Shown here piece after piece: positions 49,443 to 58,251 of a DNA stretch of 64,000 nucleotides (position 1 is the first letter of the stretch; every line of letters starts with the position of its first letter). The notes below the pieces were generated by a model. It saw only the letters and a program-made list of their open reading frames with translations. It was not told the DNA's origin and searched no databases. Source of the stretch: BP-133 sp040756995 (GTDB lineage: Bacteria; Actinomycetota; Acidimicrobiia; IMCC26256; BP-133); the NCBI GenBank assembly GCA_040756995.1, contig JBFLYK010000027.1, forward strand, positions 28,770 through 92,769. Direction: 5' to 3'. The position numbers and the translations under genes are program-made.

Positions 49443-50963
49443 GTGAACCTGGGGGAGCTGGTACGGCGGGCGGCGGGGGCCTACGGGGATCGGACCGCGG
49501 TCGTCGACGGGGACCGGCAGGTCTCGTTCCGGGAACTCGAGGATCGGGCCAACCGCTTCGCCAATGCGATGCTGGGCCAGGGGCTGGTGGCCGGCGACCG
49601 GGTGGCCGTGCTGGTCGGCAACCGCCTGGAGTGGTTCGACGTCACCTTCGGGTTGGCCAAGGCCGGGCTGGTGCGCAGCTACCTCAATCCCCGCAGCGCC
49701 CCACCCGAGATCACCTACCAGCTGGCCGACCTCGACGCCACGGCGCTGGTGGTGAGCGACGACCTCGAGCCGCTGATCGCCTCGGCCGATCTCGGTCCGG
49801 TGAAGCAGGTGTTCCGGACGGGCCCCGACTACGAGGCGCTGCTGGCGGGGGCGACGTCCTCGGCGCCGGCCACCCAGCCCGATCTCGGCGATCTGGCCGC
49901 CATCGCCTACTCGTCGGGGACCACCGGCCAGCCCAAGGGCGTCATGCAGACGCACGGCAACTGGCTGGCGGCGATCACCGGGGTGCTGGTCGACGTGGGG
50001 CTCGACGAGACCGACGTCCTGCTCCACGCCGGGCCGATGAGCCACGGCAGCGGCGGCTTCGCGCTGCCGGCGATGTACCGGGGCAGCCGTCAGATCATCT
50101 TCCGTGGCTTCGACCCCATCGAGCTCCTCGACGCCATCCCGAAGCACGGCATCACGACGATGTTCATGGTGCCGACGATGATCTACATGCTGCTCGAAGT
50201 GCTGCAGCAGCACCCGGTCGACACGTCGTCGCTGCGGACGATCTTCTACGGCGGTTCGCCCATCGCCGCCGCCAAGCTCGAGCAGTGCCTCGACCGCTTC
50301 GGCCCGGTGTTCATCCAGAGCTACGGCCTGTCGGAGGCACCGGGCGGCGACACCTACCTGCCCAAGAGCGACCACAGGCCGGGCAGCCCGGTGCTGGCCT
50401 CGGCCGGGCGGCCGGCGCTGTCGGTCGAGATGAAGATCCTGGGGGAGGACGGGTCGGAGCTGCCGCCGGGCCAGAGCGGCGAGATCGCCGTGCGGGGCCC
50501 GCATGTCATGGCCGGCTACTGGCGCCGGCCGGAGGAGACGGCGGAGATCCTCGGCGCCGACGGGTGGTTGCGGACCAACGACATGGGTTACCTGGACGAG
50601 CGCGGCTACCTGTTCATCGTTGACCGCAAGGCCGACATGATCGTCTCCGGCGGTTTCAACGTGTATCCCCGGGAGATCGAGGACGTGCTGCTCGCCCATC
50701 CCGCGGTGGCGGAAACGGTGGTGGTGGCGGCGCCCGACGAGAAATGGGGCGAGAGTGTGCGGGCGGTCGTGCGGCTCATGCCCGACGCCACGGCCGACGC
50801 CGGCGAGCTGGAGGCCTTCTGCCGGGAACGCCTCTCCGGCTACAAGCTGCCCCGGGCCTTCGACTTCGTGACCGAGCCCCTGCCCAAGTCTCCCAACGGC
50901 AAAGTCCTCCGCCGGCTGGTGCGGGAGAAGTACTGGGAAGGGCGGGACCGCCGGGTCGGCTAG
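49443..50963 (+). CDS. AMP-dependent acyl-CoA ligase
   Basis: 506 residues from GTG 49443, with AGGGGGAGA ahead. ANL motifs: AYSSGTTGQPKGVMQTH, YGLSEAPGGDTYLPKSD, WLRTNDMGYLDERGYLFIVDRKADMIVSGGFNVYPREIEDVL in outline, and LPKSPNGKVLRRLVREKYW with the catalytic Lys. Size and sequence fit medium-chain or aryl acid-CoA ligases of the FadD-like class. It is the first rightward gene of the main catabolic run (49.4-60.6 kb). Confidence 0.9.
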   Translation: MNLGELVRRAAGAYGDRTAVVDGDRQVSFRELEDRANRFANAMLGQGLVAGDRVAVLVGNRLEWFDVTFGLAKAGLVRSYLNPRSAPPEITYQLADLDATALVVSDDLEPLIASADLGPVKQVFRTGPDYEALLAGATSSAPATQPDLGDLAAIAYSSGTTGQPKGVMQTHGNWLAAITGVLVDVGLDETDVLLHAGPMSHGSGGFALPAMYRGSRQIIFRGFDPIELLDAIPKHGITTMFMVPTMIYMLLEVLQQHPVDTSSLRTIFYGGSPIAAAKLEQCLDRFGPVFIQSYGLSEAPGGDTYLPKSDHRPGSPVLASAGRPALSVEMKILGEDGSELPPGQSGEIAVRGPHVMAGYWRRPEETAEILGADGWLRTNDMGYLDERGYLFIVDRKADMIVSGGFNVYPREIEDVLLAHPAVAETVVVAAPDEKWGESVRAVVRLMPDATADAGELEAFCRERLSGYKLPRAFDFVTEPLPKSPNGKVLRRLVREKYWEGRDRRVG

Positions 50964-51054
50964 GTCTCCTGGATGCCTCCCGCCGGCGAAAGGTTCCGTC
51001 CGGCGGAACGTCGGCCGCCGCCGCGGGACCGTTGCGCAGCAGAATTCCCGGCGC

Positions 51055-51915
51055 ATGGACCTCGGCATCGCGACGTTTCCCACCAGCTATTCGCTGGGCG
51101 TGGTCGATCTCGCCCGGGCGGTCGAGGAGCGTGGGTTCGAGTCGCTGTTCGTTCCCGAGCACACGCACATTCCGGTGGACCGGCGCAGCCCCTGGCCCGG
51201 AAACGGCCCGCTGCCCGAGGAGTATCGCCAGACGCTCGACCCCTTCGTCGCCCTCGGGGCGGCCGCCGCCGTGACGGACCACCTCCGGCTCGGGACCGGC
51301 ATCTGTCTCGTCGTCGAACGGGATCCGATCACCACCGCCAAAGAGGTCGCCACGCTCGATCTCCTGTCCGGCGGCCGGTTCCTGTTCGGGGTCGGCGCCG
51401 GATGGAACCGGGAGGAGATGGAGAACCACGGCACCGACCCCGCCACCCGCTTCGCCCTGCTGCGGGAGCGGGTCCTGGCCATGCAGGCCCTGTGGACGAC
51501 GGACGAAGCGGAGTTCCACGGCCACCACGTCGACTTCGGGCCGGTGTGGCAATGGCCCAAGCCGGTGCAGCAGCCCCATCCCCCGGTGCTGGTGGCCGGC
51601 AACGGGCCCGGCACCCTGGCCCGGGTCCTGGAGTTCGGCGACGGCTGGATCCCCACACCGGGGCCGGGCGCGGTGCGCATCAGCGAAGGCGCCGCCCGGC
51701 TGCGGGCCCTGGCCGAGGAGCGCGGCCGGCCGGCGCCGTCGGTCACGGTCTTCGCCGGACGGGCCGACGAGGCCGTGCTCGCCCACTACGCCGACTGCGG
51801 GGTTGACCGCTGCCTGCTGATGCTGCCGGCGGATTCGCCGGCCGAGGCGCTGGCCGAACTCGACCGGTACCGCAAGCTGGCTGATCCGTGGATCGACGGG
51901 GCGCGACCGGCGTGA
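51055..51915 (+). CDS. LLM-class F420-dependent oxidoreductase (TIGR03619-like)
   Basis: 286 residues. DLGIATFPTSYSLGVVDLARAVEERGFESLFVPEHTHIP in outline, LRLGTGICLVVERDPITTAKEVATLDLLSGGRFLFGVGAGWNREEMENHG in outline; this is the classic pattern of the TIGR03619-type F420 enzymes. Probably reduces or oxidises a ring or alpha,beta-unsaturated intermediate of the pathway (inference). The stop overlaps the next gene's GTG (GTGA), so it is coupled to the FadD-type ligase. Confidence 0.88.
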   Translation: MDLGIATFPTSYSLGVVDLARAVEERGFESLFVPEHTHIPVDRRSPWPGNGPLPEEYRQTLDPFVALGAAAAVTDHLRLGTGICLVVERDPITTAKEVATLDLLSGGRFLFGVGAGWNREEMENHGTDPATRFALLRERVLAMQALWTTDEAEFHGHHVDFGPVWQWPKPVQQPHPPVLVAGNGPGTLARVLEFGDGWIPTPGPGAVRISEGAARLRALAEERGRPAPSVTVFAGRADEAVLAHYADCGVDRCLLMLPADSPAEALAELDRYRKLADPWIDGARPA

Positions 51916-53582
51916 CGCTGACCCGCCGCGGCACCGACTGGAACTTCGCCCGAGCCTGGGAGGAGATCGCGGCCGTCGTACCGGACCGGCCGGCGATCGT
52001 CACCGACCGGGGCCGCCTCACCTTCGGGGCTTTCGAGGACCGGGCCGAGCGCCTGGCCGGGGCGCTGGCCGAGCGGGGGATCGGCGAAGGCGACAAGGTC
52101 GCCATCCACCTGCCGAACGGTGCGGAGTACATGGAGGCTTTCTTCGCCGCGGCCAAGCTCGGCGCCGTTCCGGTCAACGTCAATTACCGCTACGTCGGGC
52201 CGGAGGTGGCCTGCCTCCTCGACAACGCCGACGCCCGGGCCCTGGTCTTCCACGCCGCCTTCCGCTCGGTGGCGGCCGACGCCATGGCCGCCTATCGAGC
52301 TGGGCTGGCCACGCTCCTCGAGGTCGGCGGAGAGGAAGGGCGCGACAGCGACGATCACGCTCCGCCAGTCACCGGCGCCGAGCCGTACGAGTCGGTCCTG
52401 GCCGGTGCCGCCCGCCGGCCCGCCCCTCGCCGCCCGGGCGGCGACGACCTCTTCTTCCTCTACACCGGTGGGACGACCGGTCTGCCGAAGGCCGTCATGT
52501 GGCGTCACGACGACTTCTATGTGGCGCAGTGGGAGCTGGCCCGGCCGGGCGTGCCGATCACCGAACCGGCCGACGCCGTCCGGGCCGGAAAGCGGGCGGC
52601 CACGACGCTGCCGGCGTCGCCCTTGATGCACTCCTTCGGTCTCAGCCTGGCGCTGCAGACGCTGGCCGGCGGCGGAACCATCGTCCTGGTCGAGGGCACC
52701 CGCTTCGATCCGACGGCCACGCTGTTGATCGCCGCCCGGGAGCGGGTGGCGGTCCTCGGCATCGTCGGCGATGCCTTCGCCCGGCCGCTGCTCGAAGCGC
52801 TGCAGGCGCTCGACGACGCCGGTGGCGCGCCCGATCTGTCGTCGCTCAAGGCCATCGTCTCGTCCGGCGCGGCCTGGAGCACAGCCACGAAGGCCCGGCT
52901 GGCCGGCCGCCTGCCCGGCGTGCGGCTCATCGACTCGCTGGGTTCGACCGAAGGCCCGGCAGCCCGGTCGTCGACCGGCGCCGACGACGCCGCCGAACCG
53001 GTGCGGTTCCGCGCCGGCCGCAACGTCCGGGTCGTGGACGAGCAGGGACGCGCCATCGTCCCGGGCTCCGGCACCGCCGGCCTGCTGGCGGTGGGCGGCC
53101 GGACACCGCTCGGGTACTACAAGGATCCGGAGAAGACCGCCCGGACGTTCCGCTGGATCGACGGGGAGCCGTACACCGTGGCCGGGGACTGGGCCCGGGT
53201 CGAAGCCGACGGGACGATCACGCTGCTCGGGCGGGGGTCAGGTTGCATCAACACCGGCGGGGAGAAGGTCTTCGCCGAAGAGGTCGAGGACGTGCTCCGC
53301 TCCCACCCGTCGGTGGCGGACTGCGCCGTCGTCGGCGTGCCCGACGAACGGTTCGGTGAGATCGTCGTGGCCGTCGTGCAGCCGGCCCCGGGCCATTCGC
53401 TGGACGAGACTGAGGCGCGGCGGTGGTGCTCCACCCGGCTGGCCGGTTACAAGCAGCCCCGGGCCGTGGTGACCGTCGATGACGTCGGCCGGTCACCGGC
53501 CGGGAAACTCGACCATCCGGCGCTGCGGACGCTGGCCGCCGAACGGCTCGGCCGGGCCGGGGCGGGGGCGGGTCGCCGGTGA
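51912..53582 (+). CDS. AMP-dependent acyl-CoA synthetase (FadD19/FadD3-like)
   Basis: 556 residues from GTG 51912, overlapping the previous stop. The phosphate loop reads FLYTGGTTGLPKAVMWRHDDFY, with Gly-Gly in place of the common Ser-Gly. The C-terminal part reads CINTGGEKVFAEEVEDVLRSHPSVADCAVVGVPDERFGE in outline, ending with DVGRSPAGKLDHPALR (catalytic Lys). The YTGGTTG-MWRH form is typical of the mycobacterial FadD19/FadD3 group that activates sterol side-chain or ring-derived acids. Substrate by analogy only. Coupled on both sides by GTGA overlaps. Confidence 0.9.
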   Translation: MTLTRRGTDWNFARAWEEIAAVVPDRPAIVTDRGRLTFGAFEDRAERLAGALAERGIGEGDKVAIHLPNGAEYMEAFFAAAKLGAVPVNVNYRYVGPEVACLLDNADARALVFHAAFRSVAADAMAAYRAGLATLLEVGGEEGRDSDDHAPPVTGAEPYESVLAGAARRPAPRRPGGDDLFFLYTGGTTGLPKAVMWRHDDFYVAQWELARPGVPITEPADAVRAGKRAATTLPASPLMHSFGLSLALQTLAGGGTIVLVEGTRFDPTATLLIAARERVAVLGIVGDAFARPLLEALQALDDAGGAPDLSSLKAIVSSGAAWSTATKARLAGRLPGVRLIDSLGSTEGPAARSSTGADDAAEPVRFRAGRNVRVVDEQGRAIVPGSGTAGLLAVGGRTPLGYYKDPEKTARTFRWIDGEPYTVAGDWARVEADGTITLLGRGSGCINTGGEKVFAEEVEDVLRSHPSVADCAVVGVPDERFGEIVVAVVQPAPGHSLDETEARRWCSTRLAGYKQPRAVVTVDDVGRSPAGKLDHPALRTLAAERLGRAGAGAGRR

Positions 53583-54832
53583 ACGGCGCCGCCGCCCCCG
53601 CCACCGTGGCGGCCGATCACCGGGCCGAGCAGGCCGACGACGTCCTCGCCGAGACGGCGCTGGTCGATGGCGGGCTCGACGAGCGGAGCCAAGTGGTGTG
53701 GGATGCCGTGCGGGCCGTGGTGCGTGACGTGATCGCACCGGCCGCCCGTCGCGTCGACGCCGGGTCGTCGTTTCCGTCCGAGGGTGTGGAGGCGTTGGCC
53801 CGGGCCGGTCTCGGCGGGCTGCTCGTCCCGGCGGCGCTCGGCGGCACCGGCGATTCCCGCCTGGCGTGGGTCGTGGCGGTGGAGGAGGTGGCGGCCGGTT
53901 GCGGCTCCACGTCGTTGGTCTTCGCCAATCAGATGCACGCCGCCCACCCGATCGTGGCCTTCGGTACCGCCGCCCAGCAAAGCCGGCACGTCCCCGGGCT
54001 CGTCGACTGCTCCCGCTACGGGTCCGTGGCCATCACCGAACCCGACGCCGGGTCGGATGCCGCTTCCCTGCGAACGGCGGCCGGCCGGGTCGACGGCGGC
54101 TACCGGCTGTCGGGGACGAAGACGTTCATCACCAGCGGCGACCGGGCCGACGTCGTGGTCGTCTTCGCCACCGTCGACGCCGGCCGGGGCGCGGCCGGCG
54201 TCACCGCCTTCCTGGTCGAACGGGAGACACCCGGGTTCGCCGTCGGGCGGACGTTGCGGAAGCTGGGGATGCACGGCTCGTCGACCGCCGAACTGCACTT
54301 CGACGACTGCTTCGTGCCGCGCTCGGCCCGGCTCGGCCAGGAAGGCCAAGGCTTCCGGATGCTCGTCGAGACGATGGCCACGTCGCGGTTGAGCGCCGCC
54401 GCCCAGGGCGTCGGCCTGGCCCGGGCGGCGTGGGTCCGCACCGCCGCCCACCTGGCGGCCCGGCTCGACCCGCACCATCGGGCCGGTCAGGCGGAGCAGT
54501 TCGCCCTGGCCGGCGCCCGGGCCCGGATCGCCGCCGCCCGCTGCCTCCTCCACCGCGCCGCGGCGGCCGTCGACGAGGCCGCTCGCCGCGGCGACGCCGC
54601 CCCGCTGGCGGAAGTGGCCCTGGCCAAGCAGCACTGCACCGATCTCGCCGTCGAACTCATCCCGGAACTGATGGCGCTACTCGGCGGCGACGGGGACCGG
54701 GTCGACCTCGACGTGGAGCGGCACCTGCGCGACGCCCGCGTCCTTCCGATCTTCGACGGGACGAACCAGATCCAGCGGATGCTGGTGGCCCGCGACAACC
54801 ACCGCCGCCTGACCGAGGGCAGGCCGTCATGA
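53579..54832 (+). CDS. Acyl-CoA dehydrogenase, Asp at the usual catalytic Glu position
   Basis: 417 residues from GTG 53579. ACAD motifs: GGLLVPAALGGTGDSRLAWVVAVEEVAAGCGSTSLVF in outline, VAITEPDAGSDAASL, YRLSGTKTFITSGDRADVVVVF, LRKLGMHGSSTAELHFDDCFVP and DVERHLRDARVLPIFDGTNQIQRM. In MCAD-type enzymes the segment GGxGxxxEYPVE holds the catalytic Glu; here it reads GGDGDRVDLDVE, with Asp at that place. The isovaleryl-type alternative position also lacks Glu (TSRLSAAAQG). Either Asp serves or this is one subunit of a heteromer with the ACAD-like gene at 55583. Confidence 0.88.
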   Translation: MNGAAAPATVAADHRAEQADDVLAETALVDGGLDERSQVVWDAVRAVVRDVIAPAARRVDAGSSFPSEGVEALARAGLGGLLVPAALGGTGDSRLAWVVAVEEVAAGCGSTSLVFANQMHAAHPIVAFGTAAQQSRHVPGLVDCSRYGSVAITEPDAGSDAASLRTAAGRVDGGYRLSGTKTFITSGDRADVVVVFATVDAGRGAAGVTAFLVERETPGFAVGRTLRKLGMHGSSTAELHFDDCFVPRSARLGQEGQGFRMLVETMATSRLSAAAQGVGLARAAWVRTAAHLAARLDPHHRAGQAEQFALAGARARIAAARCLLHRAAAAVDEAARRGDAAPLAEVALAKQHCTDLAVELIPELMALLGGDGDRVDLDVERHLRDARVLPIFDGTNQIQRMLVARDNHRRLTEGRPS

Positions 54833-55593
54833 CCGCACCCGGCCTCGACCTGACCGGCCGGGTGGCGGTGGTGACCGGCGCCAGCCGGGGCATCGGCCGG
54901 GCCGTGGCGCTCGCCCTCGCCGACGCCGGCGCCGACGTCGCCGTGGCCGCCCGCAGCGCCGCCGATCTCGACGACACGGCCGCGGCCGTGCGCAAGGCCG
55001 GCCGCCGGGCGCTCGCCGTCCGCACCGACGTCGCCCGGGCCGCCGATGTCGAAGCGCTCATGAGCCGCACCGTCGACGAGTTCGGCCGGCTCGACGTCCT
55101 CGTCAACAACTCCGGGATCGGCGAGCCGCACCGGGCCCTCGACACCACCGAGGAGGTCTGGGACCGGCACCTCGACGTCAACGCCAAGGGCACGTTCCTC
55201 TGCTGTCAGGCCGCCGCCCGCCACATGCTGGCTCAGGGGTCCGGGAAGATCATCAACGTCACCTCGATCTTCGCCCTCAAGGGCGTGCCGAACTACGCCG
55301 CCTACAGCGCCTCCAAGGCCGCCATCGTCGGGCTCACCCGGGCACTGGCCGTCGAATGGGCCGGCGATGGCCTGCAGGTCAACGCCGTCGCCCCCGGCTA
55401 CCTCGCCACCGACATCAACGCCGAAGCCCGGGCCGATCCCGATCGGCTGGCCAACCTCGTCCGCTCCGTGCCCGCCCGGCGCATCGCCGAACCGGACGAG
55501 ATCGGGCCGCTGATCGTCTACCTGGCCTCATCGGCCTCGGATTACATGACCGGTGCCATCCTCACCTTCGACGGGGGTTGGCATGCCCGTTGA
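54829..55593 (+). CDS. Short-chain dehydrogenase/reductase (FabG-like)
   Basis: 254 residues from ATG 54829 (ATGA overlap with the ACAD). VAVVTGASRGIGRAVALALADAGADVAVAAR, in which Arg/Ala after beta-2 suggests NADPH or mixed use, then DVLVNNSGIGEP, IINVTSIFALKGVPNYAAYSASKAA with Ser, Tyr and Lys, and VNAVAPGYLATDIN. Classical 3-oxoacyl-reductase-like SDR, probably acting on a 3-hydroxyacyl-CoA or an alcohol in the pathway. The gene continues 11 bases into the next start. Confidence 0.92.
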   Translation: MTAPGLDLTGRVAVVTGASRGIGRAVALALADAGADVAVAARSAADLDDTAAAVRKAGRRALAVRTDVARAADVEALMSRTVDEFGRLDVLVNNSGIGEPHRALDTTEEVWDRHLDVNAKGTFLCCQAAARHMLAQGSGKIINVTSIFALKGVPNYAAYSASKAAIVGLTRALAVEWAGDGLQVNAVAPGYLATDINAEARADPDRLANLVRSVPARRIAEPDEIGPLIVYLASSASDYMTGAILTFDGGWHAR

Positions 55594-56590
55594 CGTCGAT
55601 CCTGACGTCGCCGACCTCCTGGCCGGCACGGTGGCCGACGTGGTCCGCCGGGCGGTGGGGCCGGCCGCCGCGGCTGCGGATGAAGACGGGCGGCTGCCGG
55701 AGTCCGTCGTCGAGGCGCTCCGGTCGGCGGGCCTGCTCGGCCTTCCCGCCGAACCGGCGGAGCTGGCCGTCACCGCCGCCGGCCACCTGGCCACCGGTTC
55801 GGCCGCCGCCGCCCTGCTGTGCGTCGCCGCCACCGCCGCCGCGGCCTGCGGCTACACCGGCGGGGTTCCGGTGGCCTTCGTCGATGGGGGCGGCGGTACC
55901 CCGGTCAAGGCCGTGGCGATCGGAGGCGGCTGGGAACTCACCGGTTCGGCGACGGCCGAATGGGTCACCGGCGCCAATGCCGCGGCGGCGGCCGTCGTCG
56001 TTGCCGCCGGTCCCGACGGGACCCATCGGGCCTTCGCCGTCGATCCGGCGTCGACCGGCGTGAGTCGCAGGCCGGCGCCGGGCACCGCCGGCCTACGGGC
56101 GGCGGGGCGAGGCGCCCTGGTCCTCGACCGCGCCCCGGCCGCGCTGATCGGCGACTCGGCGGCGGTGGCCGCCGCCCGCAGTCTCTGGCTTCTCGGCCTC
56201 GGTGCCACCGCCACCGGTGTCGCCCGGGCCGCTCTCGATCTGGCCGGGGTCCACCTTCAGAACCGGATCCAGTTCCGCACCCCCCTCAGCCGTCTTCCGG
56301 CGCTCCGGGCGACGGTGGCGGACCTCGATCGCGATCTTTGCGCCGCGGAGGCGGCGGTGACCGCCGCGACGCGTGATCTCACCCGGGCGGCCGGAGCGGC
56401 CCGGACCGCGGCCGAGGTCGCGGTCCGGGCCACCGGTGAGGCGATCCAGCTTCACGGCGGCTACGGCTACATCGTCGATACCGGCGTCGAGCGGCTCTTC
56501 CGGGATGCCCTGTCGATCCGGGCCCGAGTGCTTGGCGCCGTGGCCCCCGCCGGTGCCCACCCCGTCGAACGCCTCCTCGGGCCGGCATGA
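55583..56590 (+). CDS. Shortened, divergent acyl-CoA-dehydrogenase-like subunit
   Basis: 335 residues from ATG 55583, short for an ACAD (about 380-400). The C-terminal helical domain is recognisable (ATGVARAALDLAGVHLQNRIQFRTPLSRLPALRATVADLD; QLHGGYGYIVDTGVERLFRDALSIRARV). The N-terminal and beta domains are low in recognised motifs and very Ala-rich; no FAD motif of the TEPDAGSD type is seen. The catalytic-Glu position is Asp (GYIVDTG). Such adjacent, one-sided ACAD pairs form alpha2beta2 enzymes in mycobacterial steroid breakdown (ChsE1-ChsE2). I infer it pairs with the ACAD at 53579. Confidence 0.78.
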   Translation: MPVDVDPDVADLLAGTVADVVRRAVGPAAAAADEDGRLPESVVEALRSAGLLGLPAEPAELAVTAAGHLATGSAAAALLCVAATAAAACGYTGGVPVAFVDGGGGTPVKAVAIGGGWELTGSATAEWVTGANAAAAAVVVAAGPDGTHRAFAVDPASTGVSRRPAPGTAGLRAAGRGALVLDRAPAALIGDSAAVAAARSLWLLGLGATATGVARAALDLAGVHLQNRIQFRTPLSRLPALRATVADLDRDLCAAEAAVTAATRDLTRAAGAARTAAEVAVRATGEAIQLHGGYGYIVDTGVERLFRDALSIRARVLGAVAPAGAHPVERLLGPA

Positions 56591-58146
56591 CGACCGTGCA
56601 CGACGCACCGGCGAGGTCCCCCTTCCCCGTCCCCGGCCCGCACTGCCGCATCGAACTGACACCGCTGTCCTTCCTCCGCCGGGCGGCCGAGGATTTCACC
56701 GACCGGCCGGCCATCGTCGACGGTCCGGAGCGGCGCACCTACGGCGAGTTCGGCGAGCGGGTCGGCCGTCTCGCCGCCGCGCTCACCGCCGGCGGGGTCG
56801 GGCCCGGCGACCGCGTCGCCGTCCTGGCCCCGAACCGGGCCGCCATGCTCGAGGCGCACTTCGCCGTTCCGGCCGCCGGGGGTGTGCTCGTGCCGCTCAA
56901 CACCCGGCTGTCGGCCGGCGAACTCGAGGTGATCCTGGCCGACGCCATGCCCGGGCTCGTCCTGGCTGACACCGCCCTGGCCGCCGGGCTACCCCGCCAC
57001 ACCGAAGCGGTGCTCATCGGCGACGGCGGCCCCGGCGACCCCTATGAGCGGCTCATAGCCGCCGGCCGCTCCGTCCCCTTCGACGACACGATCCCGTCCG
57101 AAGACGCGGCCCTCACCCTGACCTACACCTCAGGCACCACCGGCCGCCCCAAGGGCGTCATCCAGAGCCACCGGGCCACCTACCTGACCGCCCTCGGCAT
57201 GGCCGTGGAGGCGGGGCTGTCCTCGGACGCCGTGGTGCTGTGGACGCTGCCGATGTTCCACGGTGCGGGATGGGCCTTCGTCTGGGCGGTCACCGCCGTG
57301 GCCGGCCGTCACATCTGTCTCCGGGAGTTCGACCCGGCCCGGGCCTGGCCGCTCATCGCCGAGGAGGGGGTGACGCACTACAACGCCGCGCCGACGGTGC
57401 ACCTCGCCCTGCTCCACCACCCCGCCGCCCAACGGCCGGCCCGCCCGATCACGGCCGGGGTGGCCGGCTCGCCGCCGACGGCCGCGTTGTTGGCCCGCAT
57501 GGAGCAGTTCGGTCTGCGGCCGCTGCACGTCTACGGCCTCACGGAGACGTTGCCCCACACCGTGAACCGCGACCCGGAACACCCGGCCCGGCAGGGGACC
57601 AGGGCGGTCCACACCGGCCCCGTCCGGGTGGTGGCCGACGACGGGCGGGACGTCCCGGCCGACGGTTCGACCCTCGGCGAGGTCCTGCTCCGGGGCAACA
57701 ACGTGACCCCCGGGTACTACGGCCGTCCGGAGGAGACGGGCGAGGCCATGGCCGGCGGCTGGTTCCACACCGGGGATCTGGCCGTGCGCCATCCCGACGG
57801 CAGCATCGAGCTGCGTGACCGCCGCAAGGACATCATCATCTCCGGCGGCGAGAACATCTCCGGCGCCGAGGTGGAAGACGTGCTGTGCGATCACCCGGCG
57901 GTGCTGGAGTGCGCCGTGGTCGGCGTCCCCGACGAGAAGTGGGGCGAGCGGCCCCGGGCCTACGTGACCCTGGTCGACGGCCAGGCGCCCGGCAGCGTGA
58001 CCCCGGCCGAGCTGATCGCCTTCTGCCGGGACCGTCTCGCCCACTACAAGTGCCCGGACTCCGTGGTCTTCACCGAACTGCCCAAGACGGCGACCGGGAA
58101 GATCCAGAAGGCGGTGCTCCGGGCCCGGGCCCGCACCGAGGGTTAG
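56587..58146 (+). CDS. AMP-dependent acyl- or aryl-CoA ligase
   Basis: 519 residues, ATG 56587 overlapping the previous TGA. TYTSGTTGRPKGVIQSHRATY, LPMFHGAGWAFVWAVTAV, HVYGLTETLPHTVNRDPEHPARQGTRA, WFHTGDLAVRHPDGSIELRDRRKDIIISGGENISGAEVEDVL in outline, and LPKTATGKIQKAVLRARA. The pattern is that of the fatty-acid/aryl ligase group (acetate- and benzoate-type) with a long N-terminal leader. Third ligase of the cluster, so several acid intermediates or substrates may be activated. Confidence 0.9.
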   Translation: MTTVHDAPARSPFPVPGPHCRIELTPLSFLRRAAEDFTDRPAIVDGPERRTYGEFGERVGRLAAALTAGGVGPGDRVAVLAPNRAAMLEAHFAVPAAGGVLVPLNTRLSAGELEVILADAMPGLVLADTALAAGLPRHTEAVLIGDGGPGDPYERLIAAGRSVPFDDTIPSEDAALTLTYTSGTTGRPKGVIQSHRATYLTALGMAVEAGLSSDAVVLWTLPMFHGAGWAFVWAVTAVAGRHICLREFDPARAWPLIAEEGVTHYNAAPTVHLALLHHPAAQRPARPITAGVAGSPPTAALLARMEQFGLRPLHVYGLTETLPHTVNRDPEHPARQGTRAVHTGPVRVVADDGRDVPADGSTLGEVLLRGNNVTPGYYGRPEETGEAMAGGWFHTGDLAVRHPDGSIELRDRRKDIIISGGENISGAEVEDVLCDHPAVLECAVVGVPDEKWGERPRAYVTLVDGQAPGSVTPAELIAFCRDRLAHYKCPDSVVFTELPKTATGKIQKAVLRARARTEG

Positions 58147-58251
58147 ACGCGCCGCGTTCCGGCCGGTGGGACGCCGTGCTGGCTCTCGGCCGGGGTGGTC
58201 CGCAGACTGGGGGCGTTGATCGGTCCGTCAACGGCGTCAAGGGGGGAAGCG

